From the NCBI GenBank assembly GCA_910585635.1, contig CAJUFE010000003.1, forward strand, positions 1-64,000: DNA of 64,000 nucleotides, in the 5' to 3' direction. The notes beneath the pieces were generated by a model. That model was given only the letters and a program-made list of their open reading frames with translations. It had not been told where the DNA came from and did no database searches. A program made the position numbers and the translations under genes. This document shows positions 41,349-48,874 of this stretch, in pieces; the first letter of the stretch is position 1, and every line of letters begins with the position of its first letter. The stretch is from an uncultured Lachnospiraceae bacterium. GTDB lineage: Bacteria; Bacillota; Clostridia; Lachnospirales; Lachnospiraceae.

Positions 41349-42453
41349 AAAAGAGCTGGCAAAGTTCCTCCATACCGGCCGTGTGGCGGCCTTGAGCTCG
41401 GCCACAGCGGCTATGGAGCTGACCCTCCGTCTTTTAGGCGTGGGGCCGGGGGATGAAGTGATCACCACAGCCTACACCTATACCGCCTCGGCCAGCGTGG
41501 CCTGCCATGTGGGGGCAAAGCTGGTGCTGGTCGATACGGCAGAGGGTTCCTATGAGATGGACATGGATGGGCTGTCCCGGGCGATAACAGAGCGGACGAA
41601 GGTGATCATCCCTGTGGACCTTGGGGGGAGGATGTGCGATGTGGACCAGATCTATCAGATCGTGGAGGAAAAGCGGCATCTGTTCTCGCCCTCTGGTGCT
41701 ATGCAGGAGGCTTTCGGCAGGATCGTGGTGCTGGCTGACGGCGCCCACAGCCTGGGGGCGTCCCGCAAAGGAAAGATGAGCGGGGAGGCGGCAGACTTTA
41801 CCTGTTTTTCTTTTCATGCGGTCAAGAACCTGACCACCGGGGAAGGCGGGGCGGTCACCTGGCGGCCGGTACCCGGCTTTTCTGATGAGCAGATCTATCG
41901 GCAGTATATGCTCCTCTCCCTCCATGGCCAGTCCAAGGATGCCTATGATAAGACAAAGCTGGGGGCCTGGGAATATGACATCGTCACCACCGGCTATAAG
42001 TGCAATATGACCGATATCATGGCGGCCATCGGCCAGGTGCAGCTGGCACGCTATCCCCAGATCTTAGAGCGTCGGAAGGCGATCATCCAGCGGTATGAGG
42101 AGGGGCTTAAGGAGCTGCCCTTAGATATCCTTGCCCATTTTGACCGGGAGTCAGCCTCCAGCGGCCATCTGTTCTTAGTCCGGCTCACGGGTCTGGGCCG
42201 GGAGGCCAGGGACCAGATGATCACGGCGCTGGCAAAGGAGGGGATCGCCTCCAATGTGCATTATAAGCCGCTGCCTATGCACACGGCGTATAAAAGGCTG
42301 GGCTTTTCCATCCAGGACTATCCCCACGCTTACCGGCAGTTCGTCAATGAGATCACCCTTCCCCTCCACACCTGTCTCACCGATGAGCAGGTGGAGCTGG
42401 TGATCTGTGGGTTCCGAAAATGCTACAGGAAGATCGCTGGATTGCCGGGCTGA
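41233..42453 (+). CDS. DegT/DnrJ/EryC1/StrS-family sugar aminotransferase
   Basis: 406 residues. The start MEMRVPFSPPDITEEEIRAV is typical for the family. SATAAMELTLRLLGVGPGDE binds cofactor phosphate, and the PLP lysine is in FSFHAVKNLTTGEGGAV near residue 200. The C-terminal HYKPLPMHTAYKRLGF is also characteristic. It transfers an amino group to a 4-keto sugar nucleotide, most likely the product of the overlapping dehydratase gene (PglF-PglE-like pair). The start has GGGAGCAG upstream and lies inside the previous frame. No dedicated PglD-type acetyltransferase adjoins it. Confidence 0.93.
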   Translation: MEMRVPFSPPDITEEEIRAVGEVLRSGWITTGPRTKAFEKELAKFLHTGRVAALSSATAAMELTLRLLGVGPGDEVITTAYTYTASASVACHVGAKLVLVDTAEGSYEMDMDGLSRAITERTKVIIPVDLGGRMCDVDQIYQIVEEKRHLFSPSGAMQEAFGRIVVLADGAHSLGASRKGKMSGEAADFTCFSFHAVKNLTTGEGGAVTWRPVPGFSDEQIYRQYMLLSLHGQSKDAYDKTKLGAWEYDIVTTGYKCNMTDIMAAIGQVQLARYPQILERRKAIIQRYEEGLKELPLDILAHFDRESASSGHLFLVRLTGLGREARDQMITALAKEGIASNVHYKPLPMHTAYKRLGFSIQDYPHAYRQFVNEITLPLHTCLTDEQVELVICGFRKCYRKIAGLPG

Positions 42454-42525
42454 CGGTGCAGGGCTGCAGGGCGTCTTTGCAGGGGCAAAAAAGCTCCTGC
42501 CATCAGAGGAAGGGAGGGATGGACC

Positions 42526-43224
42526 ATGGGACTAAGGCGCTGGGAGGAGCTTCCCGCTTTTATGCGAACGCCACAGGTAGCAGCCTATCACCGGGCGCTG
42601 TCCAGTCACAGGACCGCACTATTTTGGAAGCGCTGGTGGGATCTTGTCCTTTCCTCTGTGCTGCTTATACTGCTATGGCCGCTGATGGCGGCGATCGGGG
42701 TCTGGATCCGATCAGGTTCGGCCGGGCCGGCGATCTTCAGGCAGAGGCGGGTGACCCAGTATGGAAGGGTCTTTTGGATCTACAAGTTCAGGACCATGGA
42801 GGCAGAGCGGAAGGAGGCGGGAGGGCTCATCACCTTAGAGAAAGATGGGCGGATCACCAGGGCGGGCCGTTTCTTGCGGCGCTATCGTTTGGATGAGCTG
42901 CCCCAGCTGCTCAATATCTGGAAGGGCGAGATGAGCTTCGTGGGGACCAGGCCGGAGGTCCCACGGTATGTCAGGCGATATACGGAAGAGATGATGGCCA
43001 CGCTCCTCCTTCCGGCGGGCGTGACCTCTGAGGCCAGCATCTGCTTTAAGGATGAGGCGGCTCTCATGGCGCCGTATCTGGCGGCGGGGGAGGATGTGGA
43101 TGAGGTCTATGTCCGCCGTGTGCTCCCGGCGAAGATGGCTTATGATCTAAAGGCTGTCCAGTCCTACAGCTTTTTAAAGGAGCTCCAGATCATGGTGCGC
43201 ACGGTCTTTGCCGTGCTGCGGTGA
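42526..43224 (+). CDS. Sugar transferase, short PglC-type phosphoglycosyltransferase
   Basis: 232 residues with one hydrophobic hairpin (about 38-60) and the catalytic domain: FRQRRVTQYGRVFWIYKFRT, FLRRYRLDELPQLLNIWKGE, MSFVGTRPEVPRYV. It lacks the multi-span N-terminus of the two longer paralogues, as in PglC/WcaJ core enzymes. Given the dehydratase-aminotransferase pair just upstream, it may start a unit with a di-amino or amino-deoxy sugar phosphate. GGAGGGATGGACC precedes the ATG. It is the third initiating transferase in the window. Confidence 0.9.
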   Translation: MGLRRWEELPAFMRTPQVAAYHRALSSHRTALFWKRWWDLVLSSVLLILLWPLMAAIGVWIRSGSAGPAIFRQRRVTQYGRVFWIYKFRTMEAERKEAGGLITLEKDGRITRAGRFLRRYRLDELPQLLNIWKGEMSFVGTRPEVPRYVRRYTEEMMATLLLPAGVTSEASICFKDEAALMAPYLAAGEDVDEVYVRRVLPAKMAYDLKAVQSYSFLKELQIMVRTVFAVLR

Positions 43225-43312
43225 CGCCGGGGGCCCATGGCGGCTATGAGGCCATTGAAAAAGACGGAAAAATGCTAAAGAAAGCTGCTGAAGAAAGCTG
43301 CAGGAGGAGCGG

Positions 43313-44434
43313 GTGGAAGAGATGGTCATTTCGATCGGTGTGGTGGCGTATAACGAGGAGGCGTATCTCCCATACCTGTTAGCCGATATCTGTGCCCAGA
43401 CCTACCCCAGGCATCAGCTGGAGGTGGTGCTGGTGGACGGGGGCTCCAAGGACCGGACCAGGGAGTTGATGGAGCGTTTCCGGGACAGAGAGAAGGGATT
43501 TTTCGGGGTCCAGGTGCTGGATAACCCGAAGAGGATCCAGGCGGCCGGCTGGAATGTGGCCTTTCGGCATTTTCGCGGCGGCGCCCTGGCCAGGATCGAT
43601 GCCCACGGGCGGATCCCTGCCGACTTTATCGCCAGGAACGCAGCGCTCTTGGCCCGGGGGGAGATGGTCACCGGCGGCATGCGGGCCAATGTGATCGAGG
43701 GAGGCTCTGCCTGGAAGCAGCTCCTTTTGGCTGCTGAAAATTCCATGTTCGGCAGTGGGATCGCCTCCTGCAGGCGCAAGGGAGAGCGGCGCTATGTGTC
43801 CTCCCTGTTCCATGCCTGCTACCGACGGGAGGTGCTGGAAAAGGTAGGCCTCATGGATGAGCGGTTAGGGCGGACGGAGGATAATGAGTTCCATTATCGG
43901 ATCCGAAAGGCGGGCTACCGCATCTGTTCGGACCCGAAGATCTGCTCCTTTCAATACGCCAGACCAGCCCTTCCGGCTATGCTGGCGCAAAAATATGGGA
44001 ACGGCTATTGGATCGGCCTCACCACGTCGGTCTGCCCCGGCTGCCTCTCGGCCCATCACTACGTGCCGGGCTTGTTCCTGGGAGGGATCGCAGCCGCCAC
44101 GCTGCTGGCGGCCGCCGGGCACAGCCAGCCCAAACGTCTGCTCTGGGGGAGCTATGGATCTTTGTGCGGGCTGATGGCGGCAGCTGATCTGGTACGGAGG
44201 AAGACCCTTTCCTCCTTGTTCCTTGTGCCGCTGTTCTTCCTCCTCCATGTCAGCTATGGCATGGGGACATGGGTCGGGCTCTTCGATGCCTTTGTCCGGA
44301 GGAAGATCCCCGGCGGCAAGACCCTTGCAGATCAGAGCCAAGGCCCAGTGCCGGGTCACGGGAGGGGGGGCAAGGGCGATGGGAGGGCAGATGTAAGAAG
44401 GACAAAGGGAAGGCGCAAGAAGAGCAAAGTGTAG
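43313..44434 (+). CDS. Family 2 glycosyltransferase with C-terminal membrane segments (ExoA-like)
   Basis: 373 residues from a GTG that has AGGAGGAG seven bases upstream; the ATG at 43322 is too far from it. The GT-A start is MVISIGVVAYNEEAYLPYLL, with VVLVDGGSKDRT, ARIDAHGRIP at the metal site, and a GRTEDNEFHYRIRKAG acceptor region. Two or three membrane segments fill residues 245-325, as in succinoglycan ExoA. The C-terminal 50 residues are basic low-complexity, and the stop lies in the first of three 29-base tandem repeats. Confidence 0.87.
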   Translation: MEEMVISIGVVAYNEEAYLPYLLADICAQTYPRHQLEVVLVDGGSKDRTRELMERFRDREKGFFGVQVLDNPKRIQAAGWNVAFRHFRGGALARIDAHGRIPADFIARNAALLARGEMVTGGMRANVIEGGSAWKQLLLAAENSMFGSGIASCRRKGERRYVSSLFHACYRREVLEKVGLMDERLGRTEDNEFHYRIRKAGYRICSDPKICSFQYARPALPAMLAQKYGNGYWIGLTTSVCPGCLSAHHYVPGLFLGGIAAATLLAAAGHSQPKRLLWGSYGSLCGLMAAADLVRRKTLSSLFLVPLFFLLHVSYGMGTWVGLFDAFVRRKIPGGKTLADQSQGPVPGHGRGGKGDGRADVRRTKGRRKKSKV

Positions 44435-44490
44435 AGGGCAGGCGCAGGAAGGGCAAAGTGTAGAGAGCAGGCGCAGGAAGGACAGAACGC
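44412..44490 (+). repeat. 29-base tandem repeats across the stop of the ExoA-like gene
   Basis: Units begin GGCGCAAGAAGAGCAAAGTG (44412), GGCGCAGGAAGGGCAAAGTG (44441) and GGCGCAGGAAGGACAGAACG (44470, partial). The TAG stop is in unit 1. As 29 is not a multiple of three, a copy-number change would alter the C-terminus. Confidence 0.75.
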
Positions 44491-44531
44491 AGGACGTAAG
44501 AAGGACAAAAGAGCGAAAGGCAGAGAGGGAT

Positions 44532-45428
44532 ATGGAGTATACGCAGGAGGAGCTTAAGAGACTGCAGCAGGTGAGCTTAGAGATGGCGGAGTATCTGGTG
44601 GGCTTTTGCAGGAGCCACGGGCTGCTGTGCTATTTCTGCGGCGGCGGCTGCATCGGAGCGGTCCGCCACCGCGGCTTTATCCCCTGGGATGATGATCTGG
44701 ACTTTTTCATGCCCAGAAAGGACTACGAAAAGCTGTGGGAGCTTTGGCGGCAGGAGGGCGATGACCAGCGCTTCTGTCTGGCAAAGCCTGGGCCTGCGTA
44801 CCATGACCATAATGCCTTTATGACCCTGCGGGACCGGCGGACCACCCTGATCAAGCCCTACCAGGCTGATCTGGATATCGTCCACGGTGTAGCGATCGAT
44901 ATCTTTCCCTTAGATGGCTATCCGGATAAACGATGGCAGCGCTGTCTGCAGTGTATGTGGGCCTGTATCTATTCCCTCTACTGCTCCCAGGTGGTGCCGG
45001 AAAAACACGGGAAGGTGATCGAGCTGGCCGGGCGGCTGTGCCTGGCTGCGGTGCCATCGAAAAGGCTGCGATACCGGATCTGGCATTTTGCGGAGCGGCA
45101 GATGCGCCGCTATCCGATCGCCCGGTGCGGCGGTGTCACGGAGCTGTGCGCCGGGCCGGGGTACATGAGGAACTGGTATCCGAAAGAGGCCTTTTCCAAG
45201 GCCGTCATGTGGCCCTTCGAGGGGAGGCGGATGCCGATCCCGGTGGGGTATGACATCTATCTGCGGACCGCCTTTGGGGACTACATGCAGCTCCCGAAGG
45301 AGGCGGACCGAAAGCCCACGCATGATGTGGCCTTCGTGGATCTTGAGAGGAGTTATAAAACGTATAAGGGGAGATACTATTGCGTGGACAGAAAAAGAAG
45401 CGGGTGCTCCATTTTAAATATGCCCTAA
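44532..45428 (+). CDS. LicD-family phosphotransferase (first of two)
   Basis: 298 residues. The LicD core is FCGGGCIGAVRHRGFIPWDD with DLDFFMPRKDYEKL, the conserved GGxxxGxxRHxGFIPWDDDxD nucleotidyltransferase-type active site. Next come RTTLIKPYQADLDIVHGVAI and DIFPLDGYP, typical of clostridial LicD proteins. Family members transfer phosphocholine or other phospho groups from CDP donors to glycans. Cytoplasmic. A paralogue lies at 50.7 kb, separated by glycosyltransferase, acyltransferase, flippase and polymerase genes. The 3' end overlaps the next gene by 49 bases. Confidence 0.9.
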   Translation: MEYTQEELKRLQQVSLEMAEYLVGFCRSHGLLCYFCGGGCIGAVRHRGFIPWDDDLDFFMPRKDYEKLWELWRQEGDDQRFCLAKPGPAYHDHNAFMTLRDRRTTLIKPYQADLDIVHGVAIDIFPLDGYPDKRWQRCLQCMWACIYSLYCSQVVPEKHGKVIELAGRLCLAAVPSKRLRYRIWHFAERQMRRYPIARCGGVTELCAGPGYMRNWYPKEAFSKAVMWPFEGRRMPIPVGYDIYLRTAFGDYMQLPKEADRKPTHDVAFVDLERSYKTYKGRYYCVDRKRSGCSILNMP

Positions 45429-46708
45429 AGACCGACGGGGCGACCCAGGTCCTGCTGGATCTTTGCGAGCATATGGATCCTTCGCGGGTCACATGCGACT
45501 TCCTTTTAGGCGATCAGGAGCTTGCAGAGCAGGTCCGGGAGCGGATCAGGAAGATCTGGCCGGAGGGGCGTGCAGGAGGACGGGTCTATCCGATCGCGGC
45601 TTATTGCCAGGAAAAAGGGCGGATCGCCTACACCCTCCACAAGATCGTCTTTTGCTGCCGGCTGATGAGGCGGGGGCGCTACGATGTGGTCCATGTCCAC
45701 ACAGAGGATGCCGGGCGGAGCCTGATCCTGCTCTTTGCCTGGCTGATGGGCGTGAAGGGCCGGGTGGTCCATTCCCACAATTCCGGCACCCAGTCCGGTA
45801 GGCTGGGGGAGGTCCGGCAGGCATTTTTCAGACAGCTGCTGCCGGTCTGGGCCAACGGCTATCTGGCCTGTTCTGCCCAGGCAGCCCGCTGGATGTTCCC
45901 AGGGAGGCTGCTGCGAACGGAGCGGGTGGTGTTCCTGCCCAACGGGATACGGGTGGAGCAGTTTGGCTTTTCGGAGAAAGAAAGGCAGAGATGCCGCCAG
46001 GAGCTGGGCCTTACGGGCAGGCAGATGTTCGTCCTCTGTGCGGTGGGAAGGCTGGCCAGGCAGAAAAATCTGGCCTTTCTTTTCCAGGTGCTGCAGGCGG
46101 TGGAGGAAGGACGGTGGAGGGGACGGCAGCTGCAAAGTAAAGAGCAGGAGCGGTCCGGGCCGCGGGCATGGACGGGAAAGATGGATCACGGGCCGACGGA
46201 TGAGCCCATGTTCCGGCTGCTGATCGTGGGGGATGGACCAGAAGAGGAACGGCTTAAAAGAAAAGCCCGGGCCATGGGGCTTTCCCGCCAGGTGCTGTTT
46301 TTGGGTGAGCGGGCCGATGTGCCCAGGATCTTGTGGGCATCGGACCTCTTCCTCCTCCCCTCCTTTTTTGAAGGGCTCCCCAGGGCGTTGGTGGAGGCGC
46401 AGGCGGCGGGGCTGCCCTGCATCGTCAGCGACCGGATCACCAGACAGGCCGATCTTACAGGAAAGGTCTGCTATCTGCCTGTAAAAGGGGCTGCAGAGCG
46501 CTGGGCAAAGAAGATCGCAGAGGAGGCAGAGAGCCAGCTGGGTCTGATGGAGAACGCCGGGCAGGCGCAGGTCCAGATCCATCAGGAGGAGGATGCCAGG
46601 CAGCAAAGGGTCCCACTCCGGGGGCAGGCGGCTCTTAAGGTGGAGCAGGCCGGCTTTGCCATCGGGGACGTGGCGAAGAGATTGGAGCGATACTATGATC
46701 GTTTTTAA
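45380..46708 (+). CDS. GT4-type (GT-B) glycosyltransferase
   Basis: 442 residues from a TTG after AAGGGGAG; there is no better start upstream because the frame overlaps licD. The GT-B N-domain (KKKRVLHFKYALKTDGATQV, VVHSHNSGTQSGRLGEVRQA) and C-domain (LLIVGDGPEEERLKRKA, VPRILWASDLFLLPSFFEGL with the EGLPRALVEAQ E-x7-E motif) are clear. A low-complexity insert (about 245-275) sits just before the LLIVGDG strand, and a second Gln/Arg-rich one near the C-terminus. It adds one sugar from a nucleotide donor to the lipid-linked unit; donor unknown. Confidence 0.87.
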   Translation: MRGQKKKRVLHFKYALKTDGATQVLLDLCEHMDPSRVTCDFLLGDQELAEQVRERIRKIWPEGRAGGRVYPIAAYCQEKGRIAYTLHKIVFCCRLMRRGRYDVVHVHTEDAGRSLILLFAWLMGVKGRVVHSHNSGTQSGRLGEVRQAFFRQLLPVWANGYLACSAQAARWMFPGRLLRTERVVFLPNGIRVEQFGFSEKERQRCRQELGLTGRQMFVLCAVGRLARQKNLAFLFQVLQAVEEGRWRGRQLQSKEQERSGPRAWTGKMDHGPTDEPMFRLLIVGDGPEEERLKRKARAMGLSRQVLFLGERADVPRILWASDLFLLPSFFEGLPRALVEAQAAGLPCIVSDRITRQADLTGKVCYLPVKGAAERWAKKIAEEAESQLGLMENAGQAQVQIHQEEDARQQRVPLRGQAALKVEQAGFAIGDVAKRLERYYDRF

Positions 46709-47243
46709 AAGAGCCGTTTATAAGCTGGCCCTGACAGGCCGGACCCGGTGGACGCGCCTGGTGTGGAGGCTGTTCTATGGAAAGCAGTTCGCCATGGGAG
46801 GACGGTGGAAGATCCGCAAGGATGTCCAGATCGAGCTGTCAGCAAAAGGCCGTCTGTCCATCGGGGATGGATGGATCACCAGGAGCCGGGTGTCCATCCT
46901 GGTGGAAGGCGGGCAGCTGTCCATAGGCAAGGATGTTTTCTGCAACCATGATGTGAGCATCACCTGCATGGAGCAGGTGACGATCGGGGATGGCTGCAAG
47001 ATCGGGGACCGGGTGACGATCGTAGATCACGACCATGACTACAGGAAGGATCTGGAAAGCTTTGTCACGGCCCCTGTCTGGATCGGCAGCCGGGTGTGGA
47101 TCGGCGCAGGCGCGGTGATCACCAGAGGGGTCACCATCGGGGATGGCAGCGTGATCGGCGCGGGCAGCGTGGTCACGCAGGATGTGCCGCCTAAGTGCAT
47201 AGCGGCCGGCGTACCGGCCCGGATCATCAAAAGCTATCCGTAG
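46695..47243 (+). CDS. Left-handed beta-helix acyl/acetyltransferase
   Basis: 182 residues from the ATG at 46695 (GGAG eight bases upstream), overlapping the previous gene by 14 bases; an earlier ATG at 46593 would add an unrelated stretch. Hexapeptide repeats run through VTIGDGCKIGDRVTIVDHDH and IGSRVWIGAGAVITRGVTIG, then DGSVIGAGSVVTQDVPPKC, ending in the family signature AAGVPARIIKSYP. It transfers an acyl group, usually acetyl from acetyl-CoA, to a sugar hydroxyl or amine. It could acetylate the polymer unit or the amino sugar made by the DegT pathway. Confidence 0.9.
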   Translation: MIVFKRAVYKLALTGRTRWTRLVWRLFYGKQFAMGGRWKIRKDVQIELSAKGRLSIGDGWITRSRVSILVEGGQLSIGKDVFCNHDVSITCMEQVTIGDGCKIGDRVTIVDHDHDYRKDLESFVTAPVWIGSRVWIGAGAVITRGVTIGDGSVIGAGSVVTQDVPPKCIAAGVPARIIKSYP

Positions 47244-47262
47244 AGAGAAAGGATGATGGAGG

Positions 47263-48804
47263 ATGAGAGGAAGACAGGCCCTTAAGAATATCCTGGCGAG
47301 CCTCCTGCTGCAGCTCATCACGGCGGCCAGCGGCTTCATCCTCCCCCGCTTTTACCTGCTGGCTTACGGCTCAGCTATGAACGGGATGATCTCCTCGGTC
47401 TCCCAGTTCATGTCCTACCTGATGCTGGTGGAAGCCGGGGTGGGGAGCGCCTGTGCGGTAGCTCTCTATGGCCCTTTATCCAGACGGGATACAGAGGGGG
47501 TCAATAAGATCTTGGCGGCCTCCAGCCAGTTTTACCGCCGGTCGGGCGTCCTGTATCTTTTCCTGGTGCTCATGCTGACGGCAGGCTATCCCTTCTTGGT
47601 GGCCGATCAGGCCCCCATGGAGGTGACCAGGGCGATCGTCCTGATCCTGTCTTTAAGCAATCTGGTGGACTATTTTTTCCTCGGCAAGTACCGGATCCTC
47701 TTAAACGCGGATCAGCACGGCTATGTGGTCACCCTGACCCAGTGTCTGGGGACCGTGGCGAACCTGGCGCTGTCTCTTTTCCTGATCCGGCAGGGATGGG
47801 GGCTGGTCCTGGTAAGAGGGGCAGCCACGGCGGTCTATGTGATGCGCAGCTTCCTGATCTATGGCTATATCCGTCGCCGCTACCCATACGTAGACCTGTC
47901 CGCAGAGCCGGATAAAGAGCCTCTAAAGCAGAAATGGGCCGTGTTGTTCCATCAGGTGGTGAACATCGTGGTCAATAATACGGACCTGGTGCTCCTGACC
48001 CTGTTCTTGCAGACCGGCTCTCTGTTGGAGGTCAGCGTCTATTCGGTCTACAACATGGTGGCTTACCATATCGCCAGCATCGTCAGCTCCTTTTCCGGCA
48101 GCTTAAGCTCTGGTTTTGGGCAGCTCTTCGCGATCCGGGAGGAGGAGACCTTGAGGCGGGCCTTTGACACCTACGAATATCTGTATGATATGGTCCTTTT
48201 CCTCTGCTATACCTGTATGGCATGCCTTTTGGCCCCGTTTATCCAGATCTATACACGAGGGATCCAGGATGTCCGCTATCTGCGCCTGGAGCTGGTCCTC
48301 CTCTTTCCGCTGATCGGGCTTTTGCAGAACATCCGGATCCCCGGGCTGACCATGATCTGCGCGGCCGGGCATTATGAGGAGACAAAGGGGAGGGCCGCGC
48401 TGGAGGCGGTGATCAACCTGGCTGTGTCTATAGCGCTGGTCCGTCCGCTGGGGATCGTGGGGGTGCTCCTTGGGACCTTGGCTTCTTACGGGTACAGGAC
48501 CTTTGACGTGCTCCTATATAACAGCCGGTATCTGGTAAAGGGCGCTTTGAGACGTTCTCTGAGGCGTCTTTTACAGAACGGTCTGGCCGCGGCCTTGAGC
48601 ATGGCGGTCTGGTACGGATGCTTTAAAACGGCAGGAGACTGGTCCGGCTATGGGTATGGGAGCTGGCTGGCGGGAGCCGCCCTTTGCGGGTGCATCAGCG
48701 CAGGTGTCCTGGCGGCAGTGAACGGGGCGGCAGAACCGGCGCAGATGCGGGCGGCTTTCGGACGGGCCTGGCAGATCCTCCGTAAACCTCCACGCGCCAG
48801 GTAG
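47263..48804 (+). CDS. Wzx-like polysaccharide flippase
   Basis: 513 residues with about 12-14 membrane segments and the MATE/MOP-like polysaccharide-transport opening (KNILASLLLQLITAASGFIL, then YGSAMNGMISSVSQFMSYLM). VNIVVNNTDLVLLTLFL and a YSVYNMVAYHI segment resemble clostridial Wzx proteins. It would move undecaprenyl-linked repeat units across the membrane. It is placed directly before the Wzy-like gene, as in many Wzx/Wzy loci. Confidence 0.9.
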   Translation: MRGRQALKNILASLLLQLITAASGFILPRFYLLAYGSAMNGMISSVSQFMSYLMLVEAGVGSACAVALYGPLSRRDTEGVNKILAASSQFYRRSGVLYLFLVLMLTAGYPFLVADQAPMEVTRAIVLILSLSNLVDYFFLGKYRILLNADQHGYVVTLTQCLGTVANLALSLFLIRQGWGLVLVRGAATAVYVMRSFLIYGYIRRRYPYVDLSAEPDKEPLKQKWAVLFHQVVNIVVNNTDLVLLTLFLQTGSLLEVSVYSVYNMVAYHIASIVSSFSGSLSSGFGQLFAIREEETLRRAFDTYEYLYDMVLFLCYTCMACLLAPFIQIYTRGIQDVRYLRLELVLLFPLIGLLQNIRIPGLTMICAAGHYEETKGRAALEAVINLAVSIALVRPLGIVGVLLGTLASYGYRTFDVLLYNSRYLVKGALRRSLRRLLQNGLAAALSMAVWYGCFKTAGDWSGYGYGSWLAGAALCGCISAGVLAAVNGAAEPAQMRAAFGRAWQILRKPPRAR

Positions 48805-48874
48805 CGGATGCGCCGCCACGCATGAAGACCTGGCGGGCGCGTTCATCTGTGAGAAAGGATAGAAGGGCGGTGAG

